A stretch of DNA of 64,000 nucleotides from CAYRHJ01 sp964424105 (GCA_964424105.1 CAYRHJ010000015.1:1-64000), one strand, 5' to 3'; counted from the first letter of the stretch, positions 1 to 9,574 are shown. Notes: generated by a model not told the origin, from the letters alone. A program made the numbers and translations.

Positions 1-815
1 GGGTCGGTCGCAAATTCCAGCTGAATATTGGAAACGGACGGCGCCCCCACCACCAGAATGCCGTCTCCAAAAGCAACGCAATCCCCGTAGCGATCGTCCG
101 TGGCACCGAAAGGCGTTGTCAACTGGACGTGCTCCACCCAGAAGTCGTCCGACGGGTCGTTCGGCGTGCCGTTCTCTTCCAGCCGAAAAAGATAAGCCGA
201 TCCGGTCCCGGGTTCCAGAACAGACGCAGTGTCACCGGAAACGGATCCCGCAGCAATCCAGCCGGGTGTGATTGCTACCGAATATCCGAACCGCATATCC
301 TCCGCAAGATCAGAGGCCAGAAGCTTCTGCTCAGGTATCCATGACCCGTTTTCTTCTCGAAAAACGTAAGCCGCTCCGGAACCACACGACGGATCACACG
401 TCGGATCACACCCGCAAGCGTCGTTACTGCGATATGCCCCGACAACGAGTCTGTCCCCGTGCAGGTCCAGCGAGAATCCGAATGCCACTCCAAGCGTATC
501 CCAACCAAGGAGTTCCTGTCTGAATGCCCAAAAATCATCGGTTGGATCAGCCGGGTTAGCGACTCCATTCCGTCGAATTACGTACACGGCGCCCAACTCA
601 AACGGAAGATGCTCATGCTGCCAAGCCCCGATCATGATCCAATCCCCCTCGCTATCCATTGACGTGCCAAAGCTGTCATGTCCGCCCGCATCGAACGGAA
701 CGAAGGATTGAGTCTCAAAGTACACACAGGGCGGGTCCGAGATGGCCCGATTTGTGCCAAGTCCGAAGACGAGGGCAGTAATCGCGGCGTGTACGTGAGG
801 TCCGGGGCGGCGCAT
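1..815 (-). CDS. FG-GAP repeat exported protein, 3' end cut off by window edge
   Basis: The frame is open from an ATG at 815 to the left window edge, so the C-terminus is missing. A good ribosome site (CAGGAGA) lies just upstream of the ATG. The first 25 or so residues resemble a signal peptide. The visible 271 residues contain recurring blocks of the type 'FGxSxxxxGDxxxxGA...GAxYVFR', for example FGFSLDLHGDRLVVGAY and FGYSVAITPGWIAAGS, each followed by GAAYVF or GSAYLF. This is the FG-GAP/integrin-alpha-like beta-propeller pattern of secreted planctomycete proteins. A Cys-rich insert (CGCDPTCDPSCGSG) sits between two blades. The function is unknown; an extracellular or surface role is inferred. 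It diverges from the gene at 1158. Confidence 0.75.
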   Translation of the reverse strand, partial: MRRPGPHVHAAITALVFGLGTNRAISDPPCVYFETQSFVPFDAGGHDSFGTSMDSEGDWIMIGAWQHEHLPFELGAVYVIRRNGVANPADPTDDFWAFRQELLGWDTLGVAFGFSLDLHGDRLVVGAYRSNDACGCDPTCDPSCGSGAAYVFREENGSWIPEQKLLASDLAEDMRFGYSVAITPGWIAAGSVSGDTASVLEPGTGSAYLFRLEENGTPNDPSDDFWVEHVQLTTPFGATDDRYGDCVAFGDGILVVGAPSVSNIQLEFATD

Positions 816-953
816 GTTGGATGTCTCCTGACGGGAAGTTGAAAGTACCAGAAACCGCCTCCCTGGTCAAGCCTTCCTGAAATCAGCGTGGCTTCGGGCA
901 ATAGGTTGGCCATTCCCCGGCAGCCCAATACCGTGCACGGCACACAGAAAGAA

Positions 954-997
954 GGCACGGGTGAGGCAGGGCCTTTAGTCCCGCCTCACCCCGTGCC
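954..997. repeat. 14-bp-arm hairpin in a divergent intergenic region
   Basis: Arms GGCACGGGTGAGGC (954-967) and GCCTCACCCCGTGCC (983-997) pair fully apart from one bulged C, around a 15-nt loop. The flanking genes diverge, so this is not a terminator for either of them; it may be a REP-type element or a structured leader. I see nothing else supportable in the 340-nt gap from 816 to 1157. Confidence 0.55.
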
Positions 998-1157
998 GGA
1001 TTCTTCAGGTGGGGTTGGGCCGCGGCACAAGACGTTCGGACAGGTCGACTTGACGACGGGGCCGCGTGGAGTAACCTACGGATAGGCTGGGACAAGCTGA
1101 TTTCAGAAGGTACTGGACAGACCGCCGGGCGACGGCGATGCCTAGGGGTAGCGCAGG

Positions 1158-1598
1158 ATGATGATCCGTCGAGTGGTGGCAACATTGCTCGCCTTGCTCG
1201 TGGTCGCTACATCGGGCGGCGGACGGGCTTGGCTGTTGCACGCGCACGATGAGCACCCTTGGCATGCCCACGCGATTGACGCGTCCGGCGACCCAGGGCT
1301 GATGCGCAGCGATTCGCATTCTGACGATGGTCACGAACACGACGAATCGCTTCCGCTTGACCCCTCGGACGAGGGAATCGTCGTCGTCCTGAAAGCGGCG
1401 CCCGCGATTGCGAGCTACGGTCCTGGGGTAGAGAACGGGGGCCCCGGCTCCCTATCGGCCAACGTTCCCGCGGCGATCGCGACAACCACGTCCTCCATGA
1501 CGGCCGGCACGCCACCGCGGGGGCAATGCGCGCACGCGGCGACTGCATCTCGCGCCATCGAATCGCTTCTTCGCAGCAATCACGCCCTGTTGATCTGA
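1158..1598 (+). CDS. His-rich exported protein ahead of a metal-type RND system
   Basis: This 146-residue protein has a hydrophobic N-terminal segment (about residues 5-20, ending TSGGGRA) that looks like a signal peptide. A strongly His/Asp-rich stretch follows, with HAHDEHPWHAHAID and DSHSDDGHEHDE at about residues 28-67. Such stretches commonly bind divalent metals, and the location directly upstream of the RND adaptor and permease suggests a periplasmic metal-binding accessory protein (inference). No known enzyme domain is visible. The start is one of two consecutive ATG codons at 1158 and 1161. It could be the first gene of the pump operon, with 107 nt to the next gene. Confidence 0.55.
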   Translation: MMIRRVVATLLALLVVATSGGGRAWLLHAHDEHPWHAHAIDASGDPGLMRSDSHSDDGHEHDESLPLDPSDEGIVVVLKAAPAIASYGPGVENGGPGSLSANVPAAIATTTSSMTAGTPPRGQCAHAATASRAIESLLRSNHALLI

Positions 1599-1705
1599 TC
1601 GGGTTTCACACTCCGAAGGCGTTTTCTGACACGCGGTTGTGTCACCGCGCGCTCGCCATTCGAGCGCATCGCGCGGTTCAATTTTGACCCTGGAGCGAGG
1701 ATCCG

Positions 1706-3547
1706 ATGTCGATAAGTAGTGTGAGATCGTTTTGGTCGCCGTCTGTGCGGTCCGCGGCAGCGGCGACCGACGTGTGGCGGCGAGCGTCCGTGCGCATCAG
1801 CCTGGCGCCGTCTGTACTTCTGTTCTGGTTGATGATTGTGGGAGGCGCGGGCGGATGCGACCGGGCCACAGGGGGAGGGAAACAGGGTGATCCGCACGCT
1901 CACGGTGACGGCGGCGGACACGCGCATGAGTCCGACGACGAGGGTCTCGATCCCATCAGCGTCACGTTGTTCACCGAGAAGCTCGAACTCTTCATGGAGT
2001 ACCCGCACTTGGTGAAGGGTGTACCTGCTCAGTTTCTCGCGCACTGTTCAGTGCAATCTACCGGCGAGCCGATCCGCGAGGGGTCGTTGACGTTTGAGGT
2101 CACGCCATTGAGCGGGCCGCCCGCCAAGAAGACCTGGGAGGCGCCCAAGCGGGACGGGCTCTTCGTGCCCGAATGGAAGTTCGATTCACCGGGCACCTAT
2201 CGGCTTCGGCTGCTTGTGGACAGTCCGCAGGTTCAGGACGTGGTCGACGTCGGCGAGATCGTCGTTCATCCCGATGTCCACGAGGCGGAACATGCCGCAG
2301 AAGCCAGGGGTGGAGACGACCCAACCGATCTCGTGCCCTTCCTGATGGAGCAGCAGTGGAAGATCGGCATGCTCTTGGGGGTGGCGACGAAACGCACCCT
2401 TGTCGATCTTCTGCCGGTTCCCGCGCAGATCGTCGCTCCACAAGGCGCGTCCGCCGCCGTCAGCCCTCCGGTTGCGGGCCGCTTGCTTCCCCCGCCCAAC
2501 GGGCGGTTGCCTCGCGTGGGCGACAAAGTCAACGCCGGTCAGGTTCTGGCCATGATCGAACCGCCGCTGCCGATAACGGAAGTCTTTCAGCTCAGCGCCA
2601 ATCGCGCCCAGGTTCAAGCGTTGGAGACGGAGCTTGCGCTTCGAGAGCTGGACCTGGATACGAAGGCGCTGGAAGTCCAATGGGCGCTGATCCAGTCGCG
2701 GGCGAAGCTGGAGTACGCCCGCGGTGCGAACGAACGTGTCGCCACGCTTCGAGAAAAGGGCGTCGGCACCGAACAGCAATACGACGAAGCGCAACAGACC
2801 CTGCGTCTGGCCGAGGCGGAATACGAAGCCGCTGAGGCGATGAAGCGCTACTACGAAGTTGCCCGTGGTCGTCTCGCCATGCTCCGGTCGCAGGCGATGC
2901 CATCGGCGAGCACGCTGGGAACCGATGCGGCGTCGTACCGGATGCCGCTGCTAGCCCCGATTTCGGGTGAGGTTGTTTTGGTCGCGCACATCGAAGGCGA
3001 GCATCTGAACGCGGCGCACCAGGAGGTGTTTCGCATCGTGAACGTCGATCATGTGTGGATCGTCGGGAACATTTCGGAGTTCGACCTTGCCCGTCTTGCG
3101 GAGACCCCGAGTGCATCGCTGACGCTCCCCTCGTACCCGGATCGGCGGTTGGACATTCTCGGATCGGGCGGTCGGCTCGTTCACGTGGGCAAGGTCGTCG
3201 ATCCGCAGACTCGAACCGTGTCCGTTGTATACGAACTGCCCAATAAAGACGGTATCTTCCGCGTCGGCATGTTCGCGGAGGTTCACGTCGAAACGCGGAA
3301 ATCCGTTGACGCGGTCGCGATCCCGGAAGAATCGATCGTCATGGACAACGGTCGTCCGATCGCGTTCGTGCTGATCGAAGGCGAGAGTTTCCAACGCCGG
3401 GAACTGGAACTCGGCGCGCGCGACTCCGGGTTCGTCGAGGTCAGAAGCGGCGTCGAACTCGGCGAACGTGTCATTACCAAGGGTGCGTATGCCGTGAAGC
3501 TTGCCGCCCAATCACCCGCGTCCTTCGGTGCGGGGCACGTGCATTAA
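1706..3547 (+). CDS. RND efflux periplasmic adaptor lipoprotein (CusB/CzcB type)
   Basis: At 613 residues this is longer than the usual 400-500 for the family. The ATG is preceded by GAGCGAGGAT. The N-terminus has a membrane segment ending in a lipobox-like VGGAGGC, so it is probably a lipoprotein, followed by a His-rich stretch (PHAHGDGGGHAHESDDEG) typical of metal-handling adaptors. An extra beta domain (about residues 85-190) precedes the membrane-fusion core. The core has a barrel-sandwich half (VAGRLLPPPNGRLPRVGDKV), an alpha-helical hairpin (about 290-390), the second half (LLAPISGEVVLVAHIEGEH) and C-terminal beta domains. It links the inner-membrane permease encoded 13 nt downstream to an outer-membrane channel that is not encoded here. 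The metal specificity cannot be read from the sequence. Confidence 0.85.
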   Translation: MSISSVRSFWSPSVRSAAAATDVWRRASVRISLAPSVLLFWLMIVGGAGGCDRATGGGKQGDPHAHGDGGGHAHESDDEGLDPISVTLFTEKLELFMEYPHLVKGVPAQFLAHCSVQSTGEPIREGSLTFEVTPLSGPPAKKTWEAPKRDGLFVPEWKFDSPGTYRLRLLVDSPQVQDVVDVGEIVVHPDVHEAEHAAEARGGDDPTDLVPFLMEQQWKIGMLLGVATKRTLVDLLPVPAQIVAPQGASAAVSPPVAGRLLPPPNGRLPRVGDKVNAGQVLAMIEPPLPITEVFQLSANRAQVQALETELALRELDLDTKALEVQWALIQSRAKLEYARGANERVATLREKGVGTEQQYDEAQQTLRLAEAEYEAAEAMKRYYEVARGRLAMLRSQAMPSASTLGTDAASYRMPLLAPISGEVVLVAHIEGEHLNAAHQEVFRIVNVDHVWIVGNISEFDLARLAETPSASLTLPSYPDRRLDILGSGGRLVHVGKVVDPQTRTVSVVYELPNKDGIFRVGMFAEVHVETRKSVDAVAIPEESIVMDNGRPIAFVLIEGESFQRRELELGARDSGFVEVRSGVELGERVITKGAYAVKLAAQSPASFGAGHVH

Positions 3548-3560
3548 TGAGGAGGGCAGG

Positions 3561-6500
3561 ATGATCAACGCACTGATTCGATGGTCCCTCTCGAACCGGC
3601 TGGCCGTGGTGATTCTATCAGGGCTGCTTGTGGTACTCGGTGGATACGTGACCACGACCGTACCGGTCGATGTGTTTCCCGATCTGACCGCGCCCACGGT
3701 GACGATCCTCGTCGAGGGTCACGGGATGGCCCCGGAAGATATGGAAACGCTGGTCACGTTCCCGATTGAGACGGCCGTCAACGGGGCAGCCAACGTCCGC
3801 CGCGTACGCTCGGCGACGGCGGTGGGCATTGCCGTCGTCTGGGTCGAGTTCGAATGGGGCACCGACATCTACCGGGCGCGGCAGACGGTGACCGAACGGC
3901 TGGCGGCCGTTTCCGGGAAACTTCCCGAACAGGTCGAGCCGCCGGTGCTGGCTCCGATTTCTTCCATCATGGGCGAGATCCTTTTCGTGTCGCTCACCTC
4001 CGACCGACACAACTTGCTGGACCTGCGGACCGTGGCCGCGACGGACATTCGGCGGCGGCTGCTTTCCGTGGCCGGGGTTTCACAGGTGACGCCGATCGGC
4101 GGTGACCAGAAGCAGTATCAGGTGATTATCTCGCCGCAGCGACTCCGGGCGTACCGCATCAACACCGACGAGGTGGCCAACGCATTGCGATCCACCAATG
4201 AGAACGTTTCCGCCGGCTTCCTGGTGCAAGGCGGCCAAGAGAGCGTCATCCAGGGCATCGGTCGTATCCGCGACGTTGATGACATCGCTAATACCGTCGT
4301 GGCTGTGCGCCACGACACTCCCATCAAGGTCTCCGACCTCGGCGTGGTAGCGATTGGAGCAGCCATCAAGCGCGGAACCGGTTCGGCTTCACGTCGCGGC
4401 CCGGATTGGGAACCCATCACCGAACCGGGGGTCATCATCGCCATTCAGAAGCAGCCGGGGGCGAACACACTGTCCTTGACGAAGGACCTCGACCTCGTCC
4501 TCGACGAAATCCAATCCACATTGCCCGAAGGGATGCTGCTGAACAAGAACCTGTTCCGCCAGGCGAACTTCATCCGAGCCTCGGTGGACAACACCGTCGA
4601 GGCCCTGCGCGACGGCGGAGTGATGGTCATCTTCGTCGTGCTCGCGTTTCTCGTGAGCCTTCGGGCAAGCGTCATCACGCTTCTGGCGATTCCGATCTCC
4701 CTGGTCGTGGCGATCCTCACCCTCCGGGCATTCGGATTCAGCATCAACACGATGACGCTGGGCGGCATGGCCATCGCCATCGGCGCCTTGGTGGACGACG
4801 CCATCATCGACGTGGAGAACATTATTCGCCGGCTTCGGGAAAACATGGCGAAGCCGGACGGAGAACGCAGACCGTCAATTGAAGTCGTCTATCGAGCCAG
4901 CGTAGAGGTTCGCGCGTCGATCGTGTTTGCCACCCTGATCATCTTACTCGTATTCGTACCGCTGTTCTTCTTGAGCGGTGTCGAGGGCCGGTTGCTCCAG
5001 CCGTTGGGTCTGGCGTTTGTCGTGTCCCTGGCGGCGTCGCTCGTGGTGGCCCTGACGCTCACCCCCGCCCTGAGTTTGTACCTGCTTCCCACGAGCCGGT
5101 CGGTCAGTCGAAGGCAGGAGCCCAGGTTGGTTTACATCCTTAAGGCGTCGTATTCGCGACCGCTCCTGTGGGCGCTTTCGCATCCCTGGTGGGTGATCAC
5201 TCCAACGAGTGTTCTTCTGATCGTCTCGGGCATCGGCCTGGCGTTGTCAGGCCGAAGCTTTCTGCCGGAGTTCAACGAAGGCGCCCTCGTTGTCGGGCTG
5301 GTCACGTTGCCCGGCACGTCTCTCGATGAGAGCGACGCTCTGGCAAACATCGTCGAACGGACCCTGATGCAGCATCCGGAGATCGTCGCCATCGGGCGGC
5401 GCACGGGCCGGGCCGAAGAGGACGAACACGTGCAGGGCGTGGAGGCGAGCGAGATCGATTTGACGCTGGACATGGCGGCGCCTGAGCGGTTAGGTCTCCC
5501 GAGGCGTTCCAAGGACGAACTGCTGGAGGCACTGCGTCGTGATCTTGCCATCATTCCAGGCGTCCAGGCTACCTTCGGCCAGCCCATCGGCCACCGCATC
5601 GACCATATGCTCTCTGGCACGCGGGCCAACATCGCGGTGAAGGTTTTCGGCAAGGACCTCCAGAAACTGCGGGAACTGGCCAAGCAGGTCGAATCGGTCA
5701 TGCGCGAGATTCCCGGCGTCGTGGACCTCTCCGCCGAGCAGCAGACCGAGATTCCGATCTTGCGAATCGACTTCGACCGTTCAGCAATCAGCCGGTTCGG
5801 ACTGAAGGTCGCGGATGTGGCGGCCGCCGTGGAAACGGCGTTTCGCGGAACTGTGGTCACGCAAATCCTGGAAGGCAACAACGCCCTTGACCTGGCTCTT
5901 CGTGTAGGAACGAACGATCCGACCCGATCGTGGACTCGGGCGACGCCGAAAGAAGTTGGTGAGGTTCTGGTGGATGCGCCGGGCGGTGTGAAGATTCCGC
6001 TGAAGGTACTGGCACGAATCAGCGAGGAGTACGGCCCGAACCTCGTCATGCGGGAGAATGGGCAGCGCCGCATCGTCGTGCAGTGCAACGTGGCCGGGCG
6101 GGACCTCGGCGGCGTGGTGAACGACATTCGATCTCGCCTCGGACGGCGCGTGTCCCTGCCGAGCGGTTACTACGTGGAGTACGGCGGGCAGTTCGAGAGC
6201 GCCGAACAGACTCGCCAACGCTTGGGGGTTCTCGGCCTCATCGTGGTCCTCGGAATCGGCTTTCTGTTGCACGTGGTCTTTCGTTCGGTGCGCGACGCCA
6301 TGCTCATCATGGTCAATCTGCCGCTGGCGCTGATCGGCGGGGTCGCCGGTGTCTATCTGTCGGACGGCATCCTCTCCGTGGCCTCGCTGATCGGGTTCAT
6401 CAGCGTGTTCGGCATCGCCGCCCGCAACGGAATCATGATGGTCTCCCACATTCGTCATCTTCAGCGGTTCGAGGGTGTTTCCGACTTCCGTGAGGCCGTT

Positions 6501-6785
6501 CGTCGAGGCGCGATGGAGCGGCTCGCGCCCATCCTCATGACGGCGCTGGCGGCGGGGTTGGCGCTGATTCCCCTGGCGATCGGGCATGATCAGCCAGGTC
6601 GAGAAATCCTCAGCCCGATGGCCGTGGTGATCCTGTTCGGACTGCTGTCCGCGACGTTCTTGAACATGATTGTCGTTCCTGCGCTGTTCCTTCGGTTCGG
6701 CCGCCCTGTGGAGGCCGAGCAAGCGGTCAGCGTGGAACGGGAATTGGCCAGGGTTGCGCACGCCCTGCCGGCGGCGCCGATTTGA
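3561..6785 (+). CDS. Heavy-metal-type RND efflux permease (CusA/CzcA family)
   Basis: A proton-driven inner-membrane pump of 1074 residues, the expected family length. I chose the ATG at 3561 because GAGGAGGGCAGG precedes it and the protein then begins MINALIRWSLSNRL, the usual cytoplasmic start before TM1. An earlier in-frame start at 3501 would lie inside the adaptor gene. Two homologous halves each carry a large periplasmic loop: TM1 at about 12-30, TM2-6 at about 350-540 and TM8-12 at about 880-1050. The acidic motif GALVDDAIIDVENI near residue 408 corresponds to the proton-relay helix TM4 of heavy-metal RND pumps. It forms a two-gene core with the adaptor. Copper, silver or zinc/cobalt export are all possible. 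Confidence 0.9.
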   Translation: MINALIRWSLSNRLAVVILSGLLVVLGGYVTTTVPVDVFPDLTAPTVTILVEGHGMAPEDMETLVTFPIETAVNGAANVRRVRSATAVGIAVVWVEFEWGTDIYRARQTVTERLAAVSGKLPEQVEPPVLAPISSIMGEILFVSLTSDRHNLLDLRTVAATDIRRRLLSVAGVSQVTPIGGDQKQYQVIISPQRLRAYRINTDEVANALRSTNENVSAGFLVQGGQESVIQGIGRIRDVDDIANTVVAVRHDTPIKVSDLGVVAIGAAIKRGTGSASRRGPDWEPITEPGVIIAIQKQPGANTLSLTKDLDLVLDEIQSTLPEGMLLNKNLFRQANFIRASVDNTVEALRDGGVMVIFVVLAFLVSLRASVITLLAIPISLVVAILTLRAFGFSINTMTLGGMAIAIGALVDDAIIDVENIIRRLRENMAKPDGERRPSIEVVYRASVEVRASIVFATLIILLVFVPLFFLSGVEGRLLQPLGLAFVVSLAASLVVALTLTPALSLYLLPTSRSVSRRQEPRLVYILKASYSRPLLWALSHPWWVITPTSVLLIVSGIGLALSGRSFLPEFNEGALVVGLVTLPGTSLDESDALANIVERTLMQHPEIVAIGRRTGRAEEDEHVQGVEASEIDLTLDMAAPERLGLPRRSKDELLEALRRDLAIIPGVQATFGQPIGHRIDHMLSGTRANIAVKVFGKDLQKLRELAKQVESVMREIPGVVDLSAEQQTEIPILRIDFDRSAISRFGLKVADVAAAVETAFRGTVVTQILEGNNALDLALRVGTNDPTRSWTRATPKEVGEVLVDAPGGVKIPLKVLARISEEYGPNLVMRENGQRRIVVQCNVAGRDLGGVVNDIRSRLGRRVSLPSGYYVEYGGQFESAEQTRQRLGVLGLIVVLGIGFLLHVVFRSVRDAMLIMVNLPLALIGGVAGVYLSDGILSVASLIGFISVFGIAARNGIMMVSHIRHLQRFEGVSDFREAVRRGAMERLAPILMTALAAGLALIPLAIGHDQPGREILSPMAVVILFGLLSATFLNMIVVPALFLRFGRPVEAEQAVSVERELARVAHALPAAPI

Positions 6786-6865
6786 TTTCCGTGCAGATAG
6801 CGAACGAACTTGTTGATGGATGAGAAGGCATGATTCGATACTGTTTCGCAGGAGGCGTTGCGTTC

Positions 6866-7024
6866 ATGAAAACCGTTTGCCGGCCATTCTGGCCGATGTT
6901 GGCCGTTGGCTGCACCATCGACGCGGGCTGCATCATCGTATTCCCCACGCACGAGGGGGTGCTTACTTATTTTCCATACGACCGCGCTCTCGTTTTACGC
7001 TGCGTGATCTCCCGACTCCGATGA
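6866..7024 (+). CDS. Possible small Cys-containing protein (doubtful)
   Basis: A 52-codon frame begins at an ATG preceded by a good GGAGG ten nt upstream. The product starts MKTVCRPFWPMLAVGC, which could be a short lipoprotein signal, and contains four more Cys or hydrophobic clusters but no known domain. It follows the RND permease by 80 nt. Its 3' end overlaps, on the opposite strand, the PEP-CTERM coding end of the frameshifted gene at 6963-7744, which argues against it. It may be a remnant or a chance frame. Confidence 0.22.
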   Translation: MKTVCRPFWPMLAVGCTIDAGCIIVFPTHEGVLTYFPYDRALVLRCVISRLR

Positions 7025-7744
7025 CCATCGTTCCGAGCAACACCATGAGTGCGGTCGCGGGCTCGGGAACCATCAGATTCATACTGAAAATAGATCTGTA
7101 ATCGGAAAGAGTCGTCAAGCCTGTGGGAGACTCGCCCCCCCGCTGATTTCCGCCGTCACACGAATCAAGTCGCCGGTCGGCTGATCGAGAATCTCGAAAA
7201 GATTGTTGAAGCTGTTCAGGGTGAACAGGCGCCTCGATTGGGTCACGTTGTGGATGGTGACGAGTGTTTCGCCGTCGTATCCGGGGTCCACCACGATGAA
7301 CATAAACAAGTTCATCAATAATGGGGCTTCGCTCGGCATGACGAACTCGAAAGTGGAGGACAGCTTCCCCTGCCCACGCCCTCCGGGCCGAGGGCCGCCG
7401 GGTGGCCCCACGGCACCGTAATTCGAAACAAAATCGACGCTAAAGAAAAGCCCCTCGTCGTTGATTGTAACCCTCGATTCCCCGCCGCTCAGATAAGATG
7501 CACTGTTGGCGCCGCTTCCCACGCTATCAAAGGCGGAAAATCGCATGCGATCGTCATTGGGACCGGTCGTGGTGTCGGAATCCGTCACCAACGGGCCGTT
7601 GTCGAACACCCGCGCCTCCCCCCACCCCGAAGCCTCGTGCGTCCACTGCCAGTCGATCCCCGCCGGGGCCGCCGGATTGTTCCCCGCCGAGACCGGGCCT
7701 ATGGGATTGATCGTTTCGCCTTGTGCGGGGACGGCAAAGACCAT
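6963..7744 (-). pseudogene. PEP-CTERM exported protein, frameshifted at a C7/G7 tract
   Basis: The main frame (7744 to 7115) encodes a secreted beta-rich protein; its first residues MVFAVPAQGET look like the end of a signal peptide. It stops just after SGGASLPQA. In the next frame, reading continues without a stop from the same point (GESPTGLTTL...) into MVPEPATALMVLLGTMVIG followed by basic residues and a stop at 6963. This is a textbook PEP-CTERM sorting signal with its transmembrane helix. The two frames are joined by changing one base in a run of seven C (7135-7141), where eight would restore the frame. PEP-CTERM proteins are cut and anchored by exosortase. The upstream end is also uncertain: signal-like residues (RRWLTLAGYIVAG) precede the ATG in frame without an obvious start codon. 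Confidence 0.8.
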
Positions 7745-7815
7745 CCCCGCGACGATGTAGCCGGCCAGCGTCAGCCAACGCCGAATTATCGAATCGGTTC
7801 CCTACGTCGAATCTG

Positions 7816-7950
7816 TTCGTCTCATCAGAATTTCCAAGTTGTCAAATGCGTTCGCCTCATCAAGATTTCCAAGTTGTCGAATGCCTTCGTCTCATGAACC
7901 CCATCTGATCACAGAACAGGTTTCGCCTCATGAACACCATCTTACCACAT
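7816..7950. repeat. Degenerate 35-nt tandem repeat
   Basis: Two near-identical 35-nt units (7816-7850 and 7851-7885) both read TTCG(T/C)CTCATCA followed by ATTTCCAAGTTGTC(A/G)AATGC. Further partial copies start TTCGTCTCATGAAC at 7886 and TTCGCCTCATGAAC at 7922. They lie upstream of the frameshifted PEP-CTERM gene. No coding frame covers them convincingly. Confidence 0.7.
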
Positions 7951-8132
7951 ACCACGTTTCGATGAACGTCATAATCGTCCCGCTCCATCGTTTGAGCCGG
8001 CCGAATGCCCCAAGGCGGGGTCGTCCACGTCAAAGGGCGGGACTTCCGTGCCCTGGAATCCGCCGTACATCTCCACGCGCTCGCGGCGCAGTTCAGACGG
8101 GTGGAATCCGCCGTACGAACTGGCGCTCTGAT

Positions 8133-8259
8133 CATCGGCTCCCCCACCTCCAAAGGAGGTGGGCCACCCATGCTGGATTCCGGCGTTCGCCGGAATGACG
8201 GAGCGCGGAGGAATGACGTAACGCGCCGGACCGCTCGCTTTGCGCTCGCGGCTCGTGAA
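8133..8259. repeat. Cluster of three REP-like palindromes
   Basis: Three dispersed repeat types lie side by side. Type A (8133-8169) is a hairpin CCCACCTCC-aaa-GGAGGTGGG. Type B (about 8173-8200) is GATTCCGGCG-tt-CGCCGGAAT. Type C (about 8229-8259) is GACCGCTCGC followed by GCTCGCGGCTCGTGAA. Each recurs elsewhere in the window. The gap 7745-8365 otherwise shows no convincing gene. Confidence 0.75.
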
Positions 8260-8365
8260 TATGTGCTTCGCGGCGCAGCGTCGGGTTGTGGGGCAGGCGG
8301 GTGGGAATAGAATGGATGTGACCGCAATAGACGAACGTGTGATTCGGTAATGAAAGGTCAGGGCT

Positions 8366-9574
8366 ATGAAGATATTGATCGCAGACACATTCGAACAAAC
8401 CGGGATTGATGAACTGAAGCGGGCCGGCATGGAAGTGGTTTGCGAGCCTGGCTTGAAGGATGACGCGCTGACCCAAGCCATCGGCAGGACGGGATGCAAC
8501 GTATTGGTGGTTCGCAGTACGCGTGTGACGGAGCCGATGTTGCAGGTGGGAGATTCGTTGGACCTGGTGGTGCGGGCGGGGGCGGGTTTCAACACCATCG
8601 ACGTTCAGGCGGCGTCTCGTCGGAGCATCATGGTGGCCAACTGTCCGGGAAAGAACGCGGTGGCTGTGGCTGAGCTGACGATGGCGTTGATCCTGGCGCT
8701 GGATCGTCGGGTGGTTGAAAACGTGGTAGACCTGCGGGCGGGGAAATGGAACAAGAGCGAGTATTCCAAATCGGCGGGATTGAAGGGTCGAACGCTGGGG
8801 ATCATCGGGCTTGGTGAGATCGGGCGGGCCGTCGCGGATCGAGCACGCGGGTTTGAGATGAAGTTGGTGGGTTGGAGCCGATCGCTGACGGATGAATTCG
8901 CGGCGGAGATCGGCTTGAAGCGCTATCCGTCGCCGGGTGACGTGGCGGAGGCGGCTGATGTATTGACGATTCATCTGGCGTCGAACAAGGAGACGGCGGG
9001 GATGATCGGTGGGGACGTGTTTCAGCGAATGCGGCCTGGGGCATGCTTGATCAACACCGCCCGATCGGAAGTGATGGATTATGGAGCGTTGGCGAAGGCC
9101 ATCAAAGAGCGACACCTGCGGGTGGGTTTGGATGTTTATTCGACGGAGCCATCGACCGGGGTCAGCGAATTTGCGGATCAGATCGTGCACGCGGGGAGCG
9201 TCGTTTATGGAACGCATCACATTGGGGCATCGACGCAGCAGGCGCAGGATGCCATTGCGGCCGAGACGGTGCGGATCATTAAGACGTTTGAGCGGACGGG
9301 CCGGGTGCTGCATTGTGTGAACGTTCGACAACCCATCGAGACGGAATGCAGTCTACGGGTCAGGCACGTGAATAAGCCGGGGGTTTTGGCGCACGTGTTG
9401 GGGCAGTTGAGCCGGGCGGGGATTAACGTGGACGAAATGGAGAACGTCATCACCACGGGGAATCACGCGGCCTGTGCCCATCTGCGGATCGACGCGGAAC
9501 CGTCCGATGAAATCCTACGCCGAATCGAATCGGAATCGGAACACATTTTGAGCGTATCGGCCACGCACCTGTGA
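8366..9574 (+). CDS. serA: D-3-phosphoglycerate dehydrogenase (ACT-domain type)
   Basis: Oxidises 3-phosphoglycerate with NAD in the first step of serine synthesis; cytosolic. The 402 residues match the short SerA class with a single C-terminal ACT domain. A substrate-binding half (1-100) and a Rossmann half carrying GLGEIG at about 150 are followed by the ACT domain (about 325-395, NKPGVLAHVLGQLSRAGINV), likely a serine-sensing site. Catalytic elements are present: Arg in RSEVMDYGAL, Glu in LDVYSTEP and His in GTHHIGAST. The ATG at 8366 follows AAAGGTCAGGGCT. It converges on xseB with only 17 nt between stop codons. A related 2-hydroxyacid dehydrogenase is possible, but the ACT domain favours SerA. 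Confidence 0.88.
   Translation: MKILIADTFEQTGIDELKRAGMEVVCEPGLKDDALTQAIGRTGCNVLVVRSTRVTEPMLQVGDSLDLVVRAGAGFNTIDVQAASRRSIMVANCPGKNAVAVAELTMALILALDRRVVENVVDLRAGKWNKSEYSKSAGLKGRTLGIIGLGEIGRAVADRARGFEMKLVGWSRSLTDEFAAEIGLKRYPSPGDVAEAADVLTIHLASNKETAGMIGGDVFQRMRPGACLINTARSEVMDYGALAKAIKERHLRVGLDVYSTEPSTGVSEFADQIVHAGSVVYGTHHIGASTQQAQDAIAAETVRIIKTFERTGRVLHCVNVRQPIETECSLRVRHVNKPGVLAHVLGQLSRAGINVDEMENVITTGNHAACAHLRIDAEPSDEILRRIESESEHILSVSATHL

Noticed and set aside
8132..9331. Long minus-strand frame (399 codons) opposite serA
   Set aside because: It lies fully antisense to a gene with clear SerA motifs and reads as Arg/His-rich low-quality protein, typical of shadow frames in GC-rich DNA.
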